DNA of 64,000 bases. Source: Halomonas sp. SpR1 (GTDB lineage Bacteria > Pseudomonadota > Gammaproteobacteria > Pseudomonadales > Halomonadaceae). The notes beneath the pieces are model-generated. The model was not told where the DNA came from, ran no database searches, and saw nothing but the letters and a program-made list of their open reading frames with translations. The stretch lies in contig NZ_JAUAMB010000001.1 of assembly GCF_031010175.1 (NCBI RefSeq), positions 1 to 64,000 on the forward strand, given 5' to 3'. Both the position numbers and the translations under genes were made by a program. Of this stretch, positions 1 through 7,514 are shown piece after piece (within the stretch, counting starts at the first letter, position 1; the number at the start of each line of letters is the position of its first letter).

Positions 1-39
1 TTTTGCGAGATCCACGCCAATCACCCTATACTTGTTCAT
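1..39 (-). CDS. IS110-family transposase, N-terminal fragment cut by the window edge
   Basis: The minus strand opens with ATG at 39 and stays open for 13 codons to the window edge. It reads MNKYRVIGVDLAK, the usual start of IS110-family DEDD transposases, where the Asp of VGVD-type motifs is the first catalytic acid. A GGGAG ribosome site lies just upstream. Only 13 residues are visible, so the family call rests on this N-terminal motif. The remainder of the element lies to the left of the window. Confidence 0.65.
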   Translation of the reverse strand, partial: MNKYRVIGVDLAK

Positions 40-215
40 GGTCTTCTCCCGTCTTGAATGAAGTGACACTTTCATTCTGGCGCATTTTGACGCCGACAAT
101 GGGGGGGAGGAGACCATCTCATCATCCATGGGCGCTCGGCTTTTTCATCCCTGAAAAAGACGTTTCGCTTTCACGCCTACCTGTGCCGCAGTGTTTGAGA
201 GTGTTAATTAAGGGA
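40..215 (-). other. Non-coding leader between betB and the IS110-type transposase, with hairpins
   Basis: No gene is supported here. Read on the minus strand this is the 5' side of the transposase. It holds two adjacent inverted repeats: GAATGAA at 56-62 with TTCATTC at 71-77, and GGCG at 79-82 with CGCC at 91-94. A third inverted repeat, GTTTGAGAGTGTT at 193-205 against AACACTGACTCAAAC at 220-234, overlaps the last codons of betB. It has no T-tract, so it is not a convincing terminator. IS110-group elements encode their bridge RNA in the end upstream of the transposase, so part of this stretch may be that RNA. The element boundary cannot be seen. Confidence 0.4.
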
Positions 216-1685
216 TTAAAACACTGACTCAAACGGCCCCATCTCGATTTGAACTGACTTGGTTTGGGTATAGTGATTAAGCGTCTCGATACCGTTCTCG
301 CGACCAATGCCCGACTCTTTATAGCCGCCTACCGGCATCTCCGAGGGTGACTCACCCCAGGTGTTAATCCAGCAGATTCCTGCTTCCAACTGATGAATCA
401 CGCGGTGGGCACGGTTCAGGCTTTCGCTGAAGACACCGGCGGCGAGGCCATAGGTGGTGTCGTTGGCGCGGCGAATGACCTCTGATTCGTCGTCAAAGGC
501 GAGCACCGACATCACTGGGCCGAAGATCTCTTCGCGCACGATACGCATATCGTCGGTGCAGTCGGTGAATACCGTAGGGGCAGCCCAGGCACCGTTGGCG
601 TAGCTACCGGTGTTCCACTCGTCGTCACCGACTAACAAGCGAGCACCTTGCTGTTTGCCCAGCGCAATATAGGAGAGCACTTTCTCCTGGTGTTCAAAGC
701 TGACCAAAGGCCCAAAGTTAACGCTGGGATCCATTGGGTCACCGGCCTTGATGCGCTTGACGCGTTCCACCAGCTTGGCTTCAAAGGCGTCTTTTACGCT
801 GCGTTCTACAAATACCCGCGTACCGTTGGTACAAATTTGGCCGCTGGAGTAGAAGTTGGCCATCATGGCGGCGTCGGCAGCGCGATCAAGGTCGGCATCG
901 GCGAACACCAGCAGCGGCGACTTGCCCCCCAGTTCCATGGTGACGTCTTTTAATGTCGAGCTAGCAGCAGCGGCCATCACCTTTTTGCCGGTACCCGCCT
1001 CGCCGGTGAACGAGACTTTCGCGATGCCGGGGTGTCCGGTGAGCATCGCTCCCACGCGGCCATCGCCCTGAACAACGTTAAATACGCCGTTAGGCAAGCC
1101 CGCCTCGGTGAAGATTTCCGCCAGTTTCATCACCGTAAGTGGAGTCACTTCGCTGGGCTTAAACACCACCGCGTTGCCTGCAGCCAGCGCCGGGGCGGCT
1201 TTCCAGCAGGCAATTTGAATCGGGTAGTTCCAGGCGCCAATCGCGCCAATCACGCCCAGTGGCTCGCGGCGGGTGTACACAAACGAGCTATCGCGCAGGG
1301 GGATCTGGCTGCCTTCAATCGCGGGCGCCAAACCTGCGTAGTACTCCAGCGCATCCGCCCCGGTCACGATATCGACGCTAGCGGTCTCGCTGATTGGCTT
1401 GCCGGTGTTGCGGGTTTCCAGCTCGGCGAGCTCATCATTGCGCTCTCTTAACAGCGCGACGGCGCGCAGCATGATGCGCGCACGTTCCATGCCGGTCATG
1501 GCGGCCCACTCGCGCTGGCCGCGTTGGGCAGCGGCGACGGCTGAATCGACATCGGCTTGGCTGGCTTGGCCGATAGTGGCCAGCAGGCTGCCATCGAAAG
1601 GGTTGGTAACGGTAAACGTATCGCTTGAAGTGGCGTCTACCTGGCGACCATCAATATAAAGTGGTTGTACGTCTTGAGCGGCCAT
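216..1685 (-). CDS. betB: Betaine aldehyde dehydrogenase
   Basis: NAD-dependent oxidation of betaine aldehyde to glycine betaine, the second step of osmoprotectant synthesis from choline; cytosolic. The 489-aa length fits BetB. Visible aldehyde dehydrogenase motifs are IGAWNYP, the nucleotide-binding [10 protein letters not shown], the catalytic Glu in MELGGKSP and the catalytic Cys in SSGQICTNG. The C-terminal [20 protein letters not shown] is typical of BetB. It lies 27 bp downstream of betI in the same direction. In many relatives betA follows, but here an IS110-type element begins about 180 bp beyond the stop. The call is firm from motifs plus the betI neighbour. Confidence 0.95.
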   Translation of the reverse strand: MAAQDVQPLYIDGRQVDATSSDTFTVTNPFDGSLLATIGQASQADVDSAVAAAQRGQREWAAMTGMERARIMLRAVALLRERNDELAELETRNTGKPISETASVDIVTGADALEYYAGLAPAIEGSQIPLRDSSFVYTRREPLGVIGAIGAWNYPIQIACWKAAPALAAGNAVVFKPSEVTPLTVMKLAEIFTEAGLPNGVFNVVQGDGRVGAMLTGHPGIAKVSFTGEAGTGKKVMAAAASSTLKDVTMELGGKSPLLVFADADLDRAADAAMMANFYSSGQICTNGTRVFVERSVKDAFEAKLVERVKRIKAGDPMDPSVNFGPLVSFEHQEKVLSYIALGKQQGARLLVGDDEWNTGSYANGAWAAPTVFTDCTDDMRIVREEIFGPVMSVLAFDDESEVIRRANDTTYGLAAGVFSESLNRAHRVIHQLEAGICWINTWGESPSEMPVGGYKESGIGRENGIETLNHYTQTKSVQIEMGPFESVF

Positions 1686-1712
1686 GTAGGACTCCTTAAA
1701 TAAGATAAAAAA

Positions 1713-2333
1713 TTAGCTGTAAGTGTTGGAAGCGGGTTGTTGGCATCCATAGTGCGCAAGAAGCTGATCGAGATAGGTGTGGGCAAGAAAGCGCGCTTCT
1801 TCAGCATCAAGGCCTTCTGGTGTTAGCGCGCCGCGCAGCCATAGCCCATCAATCATGGCGGCCAGGCCGCGGGCGGCGTTACGGGCCTCTAGGCGAGGCA
1901 TTACACGGCGGAACTGGTGGCATAAATTGCTGTAAAGGCGGCGGTCATTGACGTTTTGCAACCGCTGCAGCATCGGTTTGTGCATGCTGCTGGCCCAGAA
2001 CGCTAACCAGGTCTTGGCGGCGGGGCCGGTGACCTGAGTGCGGTCAAAGTTACCCTCAATAATGGCGCCAATGTGGGCGCGGGAGGAGTCGTCTTCCAGC
2101 GCATGGCGGCGCACCGCAACGGCCGTGGAGAGGTCAGTCAGAATTTGCCGCATGGTCGCTTCCAGCAGGCCATCTTTACCGCCAAAGTAGTGGCTGATAA
2201 TGCCCGCTGAAACGCCCGCATGACGCGCAATACGCATCACGGTGGTTTCGGCCAGGCCAACTTCATCAATGGCTGCCATGGTCGCATTAATTAACTGCTG
2301 GCGGCGTATCGGTTCCATTCCCACCTTTGGCAC
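1713..2333 (-). CDS. betI: TetR-family repressor BetI
   Basis: Choline-responsive TetR-family repressor of the bet genes. The N-terminal helix-turn-helix includes RIARHAGVSAGIISHYFGGKDGLLEATM, split here for reading; this closely resembles BetI of enteric bacteria. The 206-aa length is usual for the family. The start is GTG at 2333, giving MPKVGMEPIRR, which matches the BetI N-terminus and has AGGAG six bases upstream. It is divergent from the binding-protein gene at 2498. The palindrome at 2439-2452 in the shared spacer is its likely operator, so it probably controls both directions and itself. Confidence 0.93.
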   Translation of the reverse strand: MPKVGMEPIRRQQLINATMAAIDEVGLAETTVMRIARHAGVSAGIISHYFGGKDGLLEATMRQILTDLSTAVAVRRHALEDDSSRAHIGAIIEGNFDRTQVTGPAAKTWLAFWASSMHKPMLQRLQNVNDRRLYSNLCHQFRRVMPRLEARNAARGLAAMIDGLWLRGALTPEGLDAEEARFLAHTYLDQLLAHYGCQQPASNTYS

Positions 2334-2337
2334 GACG

Positions 2338-2360
2338 TTCTCCTAAAGAGATTCTCCTAA
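2338..2360 (-). repeat. Duplicated Shine-Dalgarno segment upstream of betI
   Basis: TTCTCCTAA occurs at 2338-2346 and again at 2352-2360, a 14-bp period. In the betI mRNA this is two copies of TTAGGAGAA; the nearer one is correctly spaced for the GTG start. It is one of several short tandem duplications in leaders of this window. Confidence 0.6.
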
Positions 2361-2438
2361 TTCGTTGAATGCCTTACGCGGGTCGATGCTTGAAACCCGA
2401 GCGTAGACATGATTACCTAACCATGATGGCATTTTTTT

Positions 2439-2452
2439 ATTGAACGTTCAAT
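2439..2452. promoter_or_regulatory. Candidate BetI operator
   Basis: ATTGAACGTTCAAT is a perfect 14-bp palindrome in the 164-bp spacer between divergent betI and the choline-binding-protein gene. The known bet operator of E. coli is built on a very similar ATTGAACGT core. Its placement and match make it the likely BetI site for both genes. Confidence 0.75.
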
Positions 2453-2497
2453 CAATAAAAAGACGCCGACAATATTTATCGATTTAAGGGGACAACG

Positions 2498-3436
2498 ATG
2501 ATGAGCAGAATTTCTCCACGCTATGCAGGTGCTTTATTGCTGGCTGCGGGTTTGCCTACGGCGGCCTATGCAGATGAGTGCAGCAGCGTGCGGTTTGCTG
2601 AAGTGGGTTGGACGGATATTACCGCCACCACTGCGCTCGCCAGTGAAGTGCTCGAAGGCCTTGGGTACGAGCCCAGCATTGATACAGTTTCCGTGCCGAT
2701 TGCCTACGCCGGTATGCGTAACAATGATTTCGATGTCTTCCTGGGTAATTGGATGCCTTCCATGGCCTCTATCAGCGACCCTTATATCGAACGCGGTGAA
2801 GTTGAACGCCTGGCGACCAATCTGGAAGGGGCTAAGTACACCCTGGCGGTGCCTCAATACGTTTACGATGCGGGGGTGACGTCGGTTAACGATTTAGCGG
2901 AGCATGCGGAGCAGTTTGACCGCAGCGTTCACGGCATCGAAGCGGGTAACGACGGCAACGAACTCATCGAGCAGATGATCGATGACGACGCCTACGGATT
3001 AGGCGATTGGCAGGTGATCGATTCCAGCGAAGCGGGGATGCTGGCGGAGCTGCGCGCTCGGGTGCCCAACGAGCAGTGGATGGTATTTTTGGGCTGGGAG
3101 CCGCACCCCATGAACTCCAACTTCGACATGGCCTACCTTTCTGATGCCGATGACTATTTCGGCCCAGACTTGGGCGGCGCGACGGTGCACACCAACACCC
3201 GAGCCGGTTTCGTGGAAGAGTGCCCAAACGTAGGTACCTTACTGCGCAATATGACCTTTACCTTGGAAATGGAAAACCAATTGATGAGCGCGATCATGGA
3301 TGATGGTGAAGATCCCCGTGATGCGGCCCGTGAGTACCTAAAAGCCAATGAGGGTATTCTTGATGAGTGGTTAGCGGGTGTCACGACTCGCGACGGCGAG
3401 CCTGGCGCTCCTGCTGTGCGTGCAGCCATTCAATAA
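2498..3436 (+). CDS. Choline/betaine-type ABC transporter substrate-binding protein (ChoX-like)
   Basis: Periplasmic binding protein of the OpuAC/ProX type, 312 aa, with a Sec signal peptide ending near AAYADE. The mature part begins CSSVRFAEVGWTDITATTAL, and FLGNWMPSM and FLGWEPHPMN supply the aromatic residues that usually box a quaternary ammonium. The length and the betI neighbour favour choline as ligand (ChoX-like), but glycine betaine or proline betaine is possible. The ATG at 2498 follows AGGGGACAACG. No permease or ATPase gene follows: a terminator and tRNA-Met come next. It is therefore an orphan binding protein within this window. Confidence 0.85.
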   Translation: MMSRISPRYAGALLLAAGLPTAAYADECSSVRFAEVGWTDITATTALASEVLEGLGYEPSIDTVSVPIAYAGMRNNDFDVFLGNWMPSMASISDPYIERGEVERLATNLEGAKYTLAVPQYVYDAGVTSVNDLAEHAEQFDRSVHGIEAGNDGNELIEQMIDDDAYGLGDWQVIDSSEAGMLAELRARVPNEQWMVFLGWEPHPMNSNFDMAYLSDADDYFGPDLGGATVHTNTRAGFVEECPNVGTLLRNMTFTLEMENQLMSAIMDDGEDPRDAAREYLKANEGILDEWLAGVTTRDGEPGAPAVRAAIQ

Positions 3437-3466
3437 GGCAGCTTTGCCACGCCTTGCAATAGAAGC

Positions 3467-3496
3467 GGCAAGCCGGATTCCGGCTTGCCTTTCGTT
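3467..3496 (+). terminator. Rho-independent terminator after the choline-binding protein gene
   Basis: Stem GGCAAGCCGG (3467-3476), loop ATT, and CCGGCTTGCC (3480-3489), followed by TTTCGTT. It begins about 30 bp after the stop codon. Confidence 0.75.
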
Positions 3497-3535
3497 ATTA
3501 AGGTAGGCATAATCTGCACCCGTTGATGAGGGAAA

Positions 3536-3612
3536 GGCTACGTAGCTCAGCTGGTTAGAGCACATCACTCATAATGATGGGGTCCCCTGTTCAAATCAGG
3601 GCGTAGCCACCA
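3536..3612 (+). tRNA. tRNA-Met (CAT), elongator type
   Basis: Full cloverleaf of 77 nt including encoded CCA. The acceptor stem is GGCTACG/CGTAGCC, the D-arm is AGCTCAGCTGGTTAGAGC, the anticodon loop CTCATAA has anticodon CAT, and the T-loop is TTCAAAT. The first half closely matches E. coli elongator tRNA-Met (metT/metU), and the acceptor pairs fully at position 1-72, unlike an initiator tRNA. A tRNA-Ile2 with modified CAT is a less likely alternative. Confidence 0.93.
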
Positions 3613-3623
3613 CATCAGCATTA

Positions 3624-3677
3624 GCACACTTAATTTACCTCTTTGGTAAATCGTCTGTTTTAGACAACAAAGTGTGC
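3624..3677 (+). other. Structured spacer between tRNA-Met and 4.5S RNA
   Basis: An outer stem GCACACTT (3624-3631) pairs with AAGTGTGC (3670-3677). It encloses two small hairpins, ATTTACC/GGTAAAT (3633-3651) and GTCT/AGAC (3653-3665). It sits directly between two stable RNA genes and could be a processing signal of a joint transcript or a promoter-region coincidence. No function is known to me. Confidence 0.4.
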
Positions 3678-3683
3678 CGTTAT

Positions 3684-3798
3684 GGTGGCCCCTTAGGTCC
3701 TCCCGCAACGCTAAACTGCGAACCCCGCCAGGCCCGGAAGGGAGCAACGGTAGTGGTGGCTGCGTGTGCCGGGATGTGGCTTTTGGGGCCGCCTCCAT
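3684..3798 (+). ncRNA. ffs: 4.5S RNA, signal recognition particle RNA
   Basis: Bacterial small SRP RNA. The conserved apical domain is plain: GGTCCTCCCGCAACGC early, then GAACCCCGCCAGGCCC followed by GGAAGGGAGCAACGGTAG, the Ffh-binding symmetric and asymmetric loops. The ends GGTGGCCCC and GGGGCCGCC close the long stem. It pairs with Ffh to target inner-membrane proteins. The boundaries are approximate to a few bases. Confidence 0.93.
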
Positions 3799-3835
3799 TT
3801 CTAGTAAACAATAGATCAGTTGACTCCCCGTCAAT

Positions 3836-3865
3836 TTGTATCAGCAAAACTTGTTGCTGATACAA
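3836..3865. repeat. Perfect 12-bp inverted repeat downstream of ffs and pgaD
   Basis: TTGTATCAGCAA (3836-3847), a six-base loop, then TTGCTGATACAA (3854-3865). It lies in the convergent gap between ffs and pgaD and so could end both transcripts. Neither side has a good T-tract, so a classical terminator is not certain. Confidence 0.55.
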
Positions 3866-3932
3866 GTGTGCTTTCCAGCCTTATCTTCTGGTGATCCCAA
3901 ATAGAATGTCGCTTGTAGTATCAGCTTTAGGT

Positions 3933-4316
3933 TTAGTTAGCCATACCACCTAGTTCCTGTTGCTGAGTTGTTTGTTCAGTTTCGATTTGACTCTTAGTGT
4001 CTATTTCAATCGTTGGCTGCTTGAATTGGCGCAGCTGTCGCTTTAAGTAGTTAGTGTAAAGGTATTTGTTGTAAACCGCCCAACAGTGGAATATCAGGAA
4101 AGTGATGATGAAACCCGCCAGCACTATCTTGATCATGATTGAGGCGTAGAGTTGTTCAAGGAACGCTTCCTCCATAATAAAAAACATGTACAGTCTGGCC
4201 ATCACCAAAATCCACAATGTTAGTGTGGCCAGTGTGATCAAGGTATCGCGTGATCGATAGCCCCAGCTTTTCTGGCAGGGGTTGTCGATGATGACGGGCA
4301 TCAGTTTATTGTTCAT
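3933..4316 (-). CDS. pgaD: Poly-N-acetylglucosamine synthesis protein PgaD
   Basis: Small inner-membrane partner of the PgaC synthase; in E. coli PgaD and PgaC together bind c-di-GMP and form the active polymerase. The 127-aa protein has two hydrophobic helices, about residues 27-48 and 60-80, and a charged, Gln-rich C-terminal tail, as usual for PgaD. The start chosen is ATG at 4316, which overlaps the end of pgaC by 11 bp. The longer open frame upstream runs through pgaC and lacks family character. It is the last gene of the pga operon. Sequence is weakly conserved in this family, so the name leans on position. Confidence 0.85.
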   Translation of the reverse strand: MNNKLMPVIIDNPCQKSWGYRSRDTLITLATLTLWILVMARLYMFFIMEEAFLEQLYASIMIKIVLAGFIITFLIFHCWAVYNKYLYTNYLKRQLRQFKQPTIEIDTKSQIETEQTTQQQELGGMAN

Positions 4317-5556
4317 TGAATTGCTCCCCTCTGTCCGGGCTAGTCCAGGTGGCATGCCTTCCTTTTTGGCGCAGCATAGCTTTTGGGAAGGCGATAATGA
4401 CGGTGGCCATATTGATAATCCAATAGGCGAATGGATACCAGATACTCCAGTAGACGCAGCGGAATATCTCCTTGTCGTAGCGGCTGTCAATATAGAAACT
4501 AACGCTGAACTGGATGAAGCTGATGGCGATCAGGATGCTGCCGAAGTAGGAGAGCAGCTTGGCGGTGATAGGCCATGCCATAGGCATTAACAATTGAGAT
4601 ATCAGCCATGCCACAATCAACGTGATAACGGAATAGCACCACACCACGCTGATGATGTACTCCAGCATCAGTAGCCAGAAGCGGCGGTTTTTCCAACGGC
4701 TGGTTTGAGAGAAGTAGCGCAGGAACACTTCACCGCCACCTTGCGCCCAGCGCAACCGCTGCTTGAAAAGCCCGCGTAGAGTCTCCGGCATTAGTACCCA
4801 ACACATGGCCCTGGGTTCATAGCGCACCTGACCGCCTGCCAGCTGTAAGCGCCAACTGACATCAATGTCCTCGGTGATCATGTCGGTATTCCAGCCACCG
4901 ATCTCTTCCAGCGCCTTGCGCCGGAACGCGCAGATAACTCCAGAAATGGTAAACACCATTCCGTAGATACGCTGGGCGCGTTTGATCAAACCTATAATGG
5001 CGGAGAACTCGCCGGTCTGAATCTTGCCAATGGCGGTTGAGCGGGTTCTCACCCGAGGGTTGCCGGTAACGCCACTGACGTTTGGACTACTGATAAAGTG
5101 GCTGACCATATAGCCAATGGCGTCGTAGTCGAGTATCGCATCGCCATCGATTCCCACGATGATGTCACCGGTGGCGTAGCTCAAGCCATTGTTCATGGCG
5201 CTTGCCTTGCCCTGGTTGGCTTGGTGCAGTACCTGTAGTGCCGGGTACTCGAGTGCTAAGGCATCCAGTCGGCTGGCGGTATCGTCCTTACTACCGTCGT
5301 TGACGGCGATAACATCCATGTGCGGATAGTTCTGCTTGAAAAGGTGATGAATGGTCTCATCCACATTCGCCTCTTCGTTATAACAGGGCAGCAATACGGT
5401 TACTTTAGGAGCGTTCTCGTCCCACATGAAGGTGGCAGGCCAAGGTTGTTTACGCTCCCAGTGAACGTAGAAGTAGATGCCCCCGCATATCCAGATGGTT
5501 GCCATCAGGCTTGGGTAACCGAGTGTAAAGATGGCTAGATGGTCAAGTATATTCAT
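4306..5556 (-). CDS. pgaC: Poly-beta-1,6-N-acetylglucosamine synthase PgaC
   Basis: Membrane family-2 glycosyltransferase that polymerises UDP-GlcNAc into PNAG and exports it with PgaD. The 416-aa length is usual. Motifs in order are LLPCYNEE, VNDGSKDDT, GIDGDAILD (the DxD), MITEDIDVSWRL (the catalytic ED) and QRLRWAQGG (the QxxRW product-binding motif). N-terminal and C-terminal hydrophobic segments flank the catalytic core. It starts at 5556 in an ATGA overlap with pgaB, indicating translational coupling. Confidence 0.96.
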   Translation of the reverse strand: MNILDHLAIFTLGYPSLMATIWICGGIYFYVHWERKQPWPATFMWDENAPKVTVLLPCYNEEANVDETIHHLFKQNYPHMDVIAVNDGSKDDTASRLDALALEYPALQVLHQANQGKASAMNNGLSYATGDIIVGIDGDAILDYDAIGYMVSHFISSPNVSGVTGNPRVRTRSTAIGKIQTGEFSAIIGLIKRAQRIYGMVFTISGVICAFRRKALEEIGGWNTDMITEDIDVSWRLQLAGGQVRYEPRAMCWVLMPETLRGLFKQRLRWAQGGGEVFLRYFSQTSRWKNRRFWLLMLEYIISVVWCYSVITLIVAWLISQLLMPMAWPITAKLLSYFGSILIAISFIQFSVSFYIDSRYDKEIFRCVYWSIWYPFAYWIINMATVIIAFPKAMLRQKGRHATWTSPDRGEQFNEQ

Positions 5557-7514
5557 GGGATGGCCCTAAACCGACGTCCAATGGAAAAGACAGGTCGCAT
5601 CACATTGATATCCGGATGGTTTTGGTGGAAGTCATCGGGATAGTAACCAATGTTTTTGATGCCTTCTTCACGCAAAATGCGAACCCACTGAGCGATCTCA
5701 GCGCTGGGAATGGGGGTTTGGGTGTGCCAGTTTTGTGCCTGCAGTTCGAATACCAATTGGTCGGCGCTTACCTGCGCCAGCGAACGCTGGGCAAGGCTTC
5801 TCAGCCACTCATCGGGATTCTCGGCTTCTTCCATGTAGGGCATAGCCATCACGGCGACAAAATCGTAACCAGCGGCAAAGTTTTGCATATCCTGGGCAAA
5901 CCAGCGTTGGCTACGCGGCTCCATCACTGTGACGGCGTAAAGGTTGCGTGAGGTGGTAAATACCTTATTGTCCGCCTGGCGATAGTAGTTCGCTGCCTGT
6001 TCCAGCTCGAGAGTGAAATCGGTCAGGTATTCGGTCTTGAAGCGTGTCCAAGTGGTCATCAAGCCTTCGTCATTGCGGATGGCGTTGATATCCCTTGGCA
6101 ATGACGCGCTCTGATAAGCGCTCAGGGCGCCAGGGGAGGCATCCTCAAAGTCTGTAAAGAAGGCATCGTCGTGAAACAGCAGACCATCGAACTTGGTCAG
6201 TCGACCAAGATCTTGGTAAATCTCACGAATGGTATGACGGTTCGCTTCCACGTAAGGCGAGAGGCGACGGTAGTGGTCGGGTGACTCGCTGCCAGTCCTT
6301 ACATCGGTCACGTACTGGTAACCAGGCCCTAGGTCAAACGACAGCACCGGCATCCATGCATATACCTTTACGTTGGCACGTTTCTTTAACTGCCAGGCAA
6401 CACGGTTGAAAAGGTCGGCTCTAACCGGCAAATGTCGATTGGGGAAGTAGAGGGCATCGGCTACTCCGTCACCATCCGGATCAGCGTAAGCTTGCAGGTA
6501 CACTGTGCTGACACCGTAACGGGAAATGCGCTCAATCAAACGGTCGAGATTCTGCTCTTGCTGAATTGGATCCGGGTCATACACATAATCCAGATCAACG
6601 TGTACGATCCGCAGCTCTTCGATTTCCCATATGCGGTTGGAAAGTATCTCTTCAATCGTTTCCAGGGTAGTCTCCTGGTCAATGAGATACCGGTTCATGC
6701 TGCTCATTGAGTCATTGAGATGGTTGGGAGCACTGAGCAAGCTGAAAGTGTATTCCATACCATATTCGGCGGCGATATCGAGAGTCGCCTGGCTGTAGGC
6801 ACCGTAGGGCCATACCATGATACGGGGGCTCTGGCCTACCTGTTGTTGGAATCGTTGTTGAGTACGAGCCATATCGTTACGAATCCGCTCAAGGTAAGCA
6901 GCTTCGCTTTCATAACCGCTGCGCGCGTTCCATATACTGGTTACCGCGGCTGCTTGTTCGTTGCCCATGGGGTTGCCGACTACCCCGTAATGAAGGTCGT
7001 AGGAGTGGGAGGCGATTTCCACCAGCGGTGATTCGTTCAGCGTTCTGACCTGCTCCCAACTGAGAAAACGTTCGCGGGGCAGGGTGATGTTGCCATAGGG
7101 CACACGTCCACCAGCGGGTACATCCAGCCAACTGCCTACCACAGCTTGTACGGCGGGGAAGTTGTAGAGTTTGAGTAGTGGGAACACAATGTCATAAAAG
7201 CTGCGATAGCCATCATCGAAAGTCAGCAGTACGGCTTTGTCTGGCAGAGGTTGCCTCCCTGCTTTGGCATCCAGGATCTGCTGTAAACTCACTGGCTGGT
7301 ATCCGCCAACAGCAATGAGGTTGAAGTGTTCAATTAGCCGGCTGCGAGTAATGGTCTGCGAATAGATATCCAGCTCAGGGGTGACGCTGGAGTCCACAAT
7401 ATCGTGATAGCTGATCACCACATAATCCCCCGGCAAGCGGTCAGCCTGGGCCTGCTGAATGTTGACCACTACCAGCAGAACCGCGCTCAGTACAATAACG
7501 CGCCAGAGTGTCAT
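5553..7514 (-). CDS. pgaB: Poly-N-acetylglucosamine deacetylase/hydrolase PgaB
   Basis: Two-domain periplasmic enzyme that partly deacetylates PNAG for export. The N-terminal NodB domain shows LLTFDDGYRSFYD (metal Asp pair), SHSYDLHYG (metal His) and WPYGAYS. The C-terminal half is the PgaB-specific hydrolase-like TIM barrel, with VDLDYVYDPD and LLFHDDAFF. The start chosen is ATG at 7514, which forms an ATGA overlap with pgaA and has GGAG six bases upstream; the track start at 7526 would be four codons longer. The signal peptide ends near QQAQAD without a lipobox Cys, whereas E. coli PgaB is a lipoprotein. Confidence 0.95.
   Translation of the reverse strand: MTLWRVIVLSAVLLVVVNIQQAQADRLPGDYVVISYHDIVDSSVTPELDIYSQTITRSRLIEHFNLIAVGGYQPVSLQQILDAKAGRQPLPDKAVLLTFDDGYRSFYDIVFPLLKLYNFPAVQAVVGSWLDVPAGGRVPYGNITLPRERFLSWEQVRTLNESPLVEIASHSYDLHYGVVGNPMGNEQAAAVTSIWNARSGYESEAAYLERIRNDMARTQQRFQQQVGQSPRIMVWPYGAYSQATLDIAAEYGMEYTFSLLSAPNHLNDSMSSMNRYLIDQETTLETIEEILSNRIWEIEELRIVHVDLDYVYDPDPIQQEQNLDRLIERISRYGVSTVYLQAYADPDGDGVADALYFPNRHLPVRADLFNRVAWQLKKRANVKVYAWMPVLSFDLGPGYQYVTDVRTGSESPDHYRRLSPYVEANRHTIREIYQDLGRLTKFDGLLFHDDAFFTDFEDASPGALSAYQSASLPRDINAIRNDEGLMTTWTRFKTEYLTDFTLELEQAANYYRQADNKVFTTSRNLYAVTVMEPRSQRWFAQDMQNFAAGYDFVAVMAMPYMEEAENPDEWLRSLAQRSLAQVSADQLVFELQAQNWHTQTPIPSAEIAQWVRILREEGIKNIGYYPDDFHQNHPDINVMRPVFSIGRRFRAIP

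Noticed and set aside
193..234. Inverted repeat at the betB stop as terminator
   Set aside because: Long loop, mismatch and no T-tract; left as a note in the leader entry.
4317..4490. 58-codon N-terminal extension of pgaD
   Set aside because: It is a shadow of the pgaC frame; the internal ATG at 4316 gives a normal PgaD.
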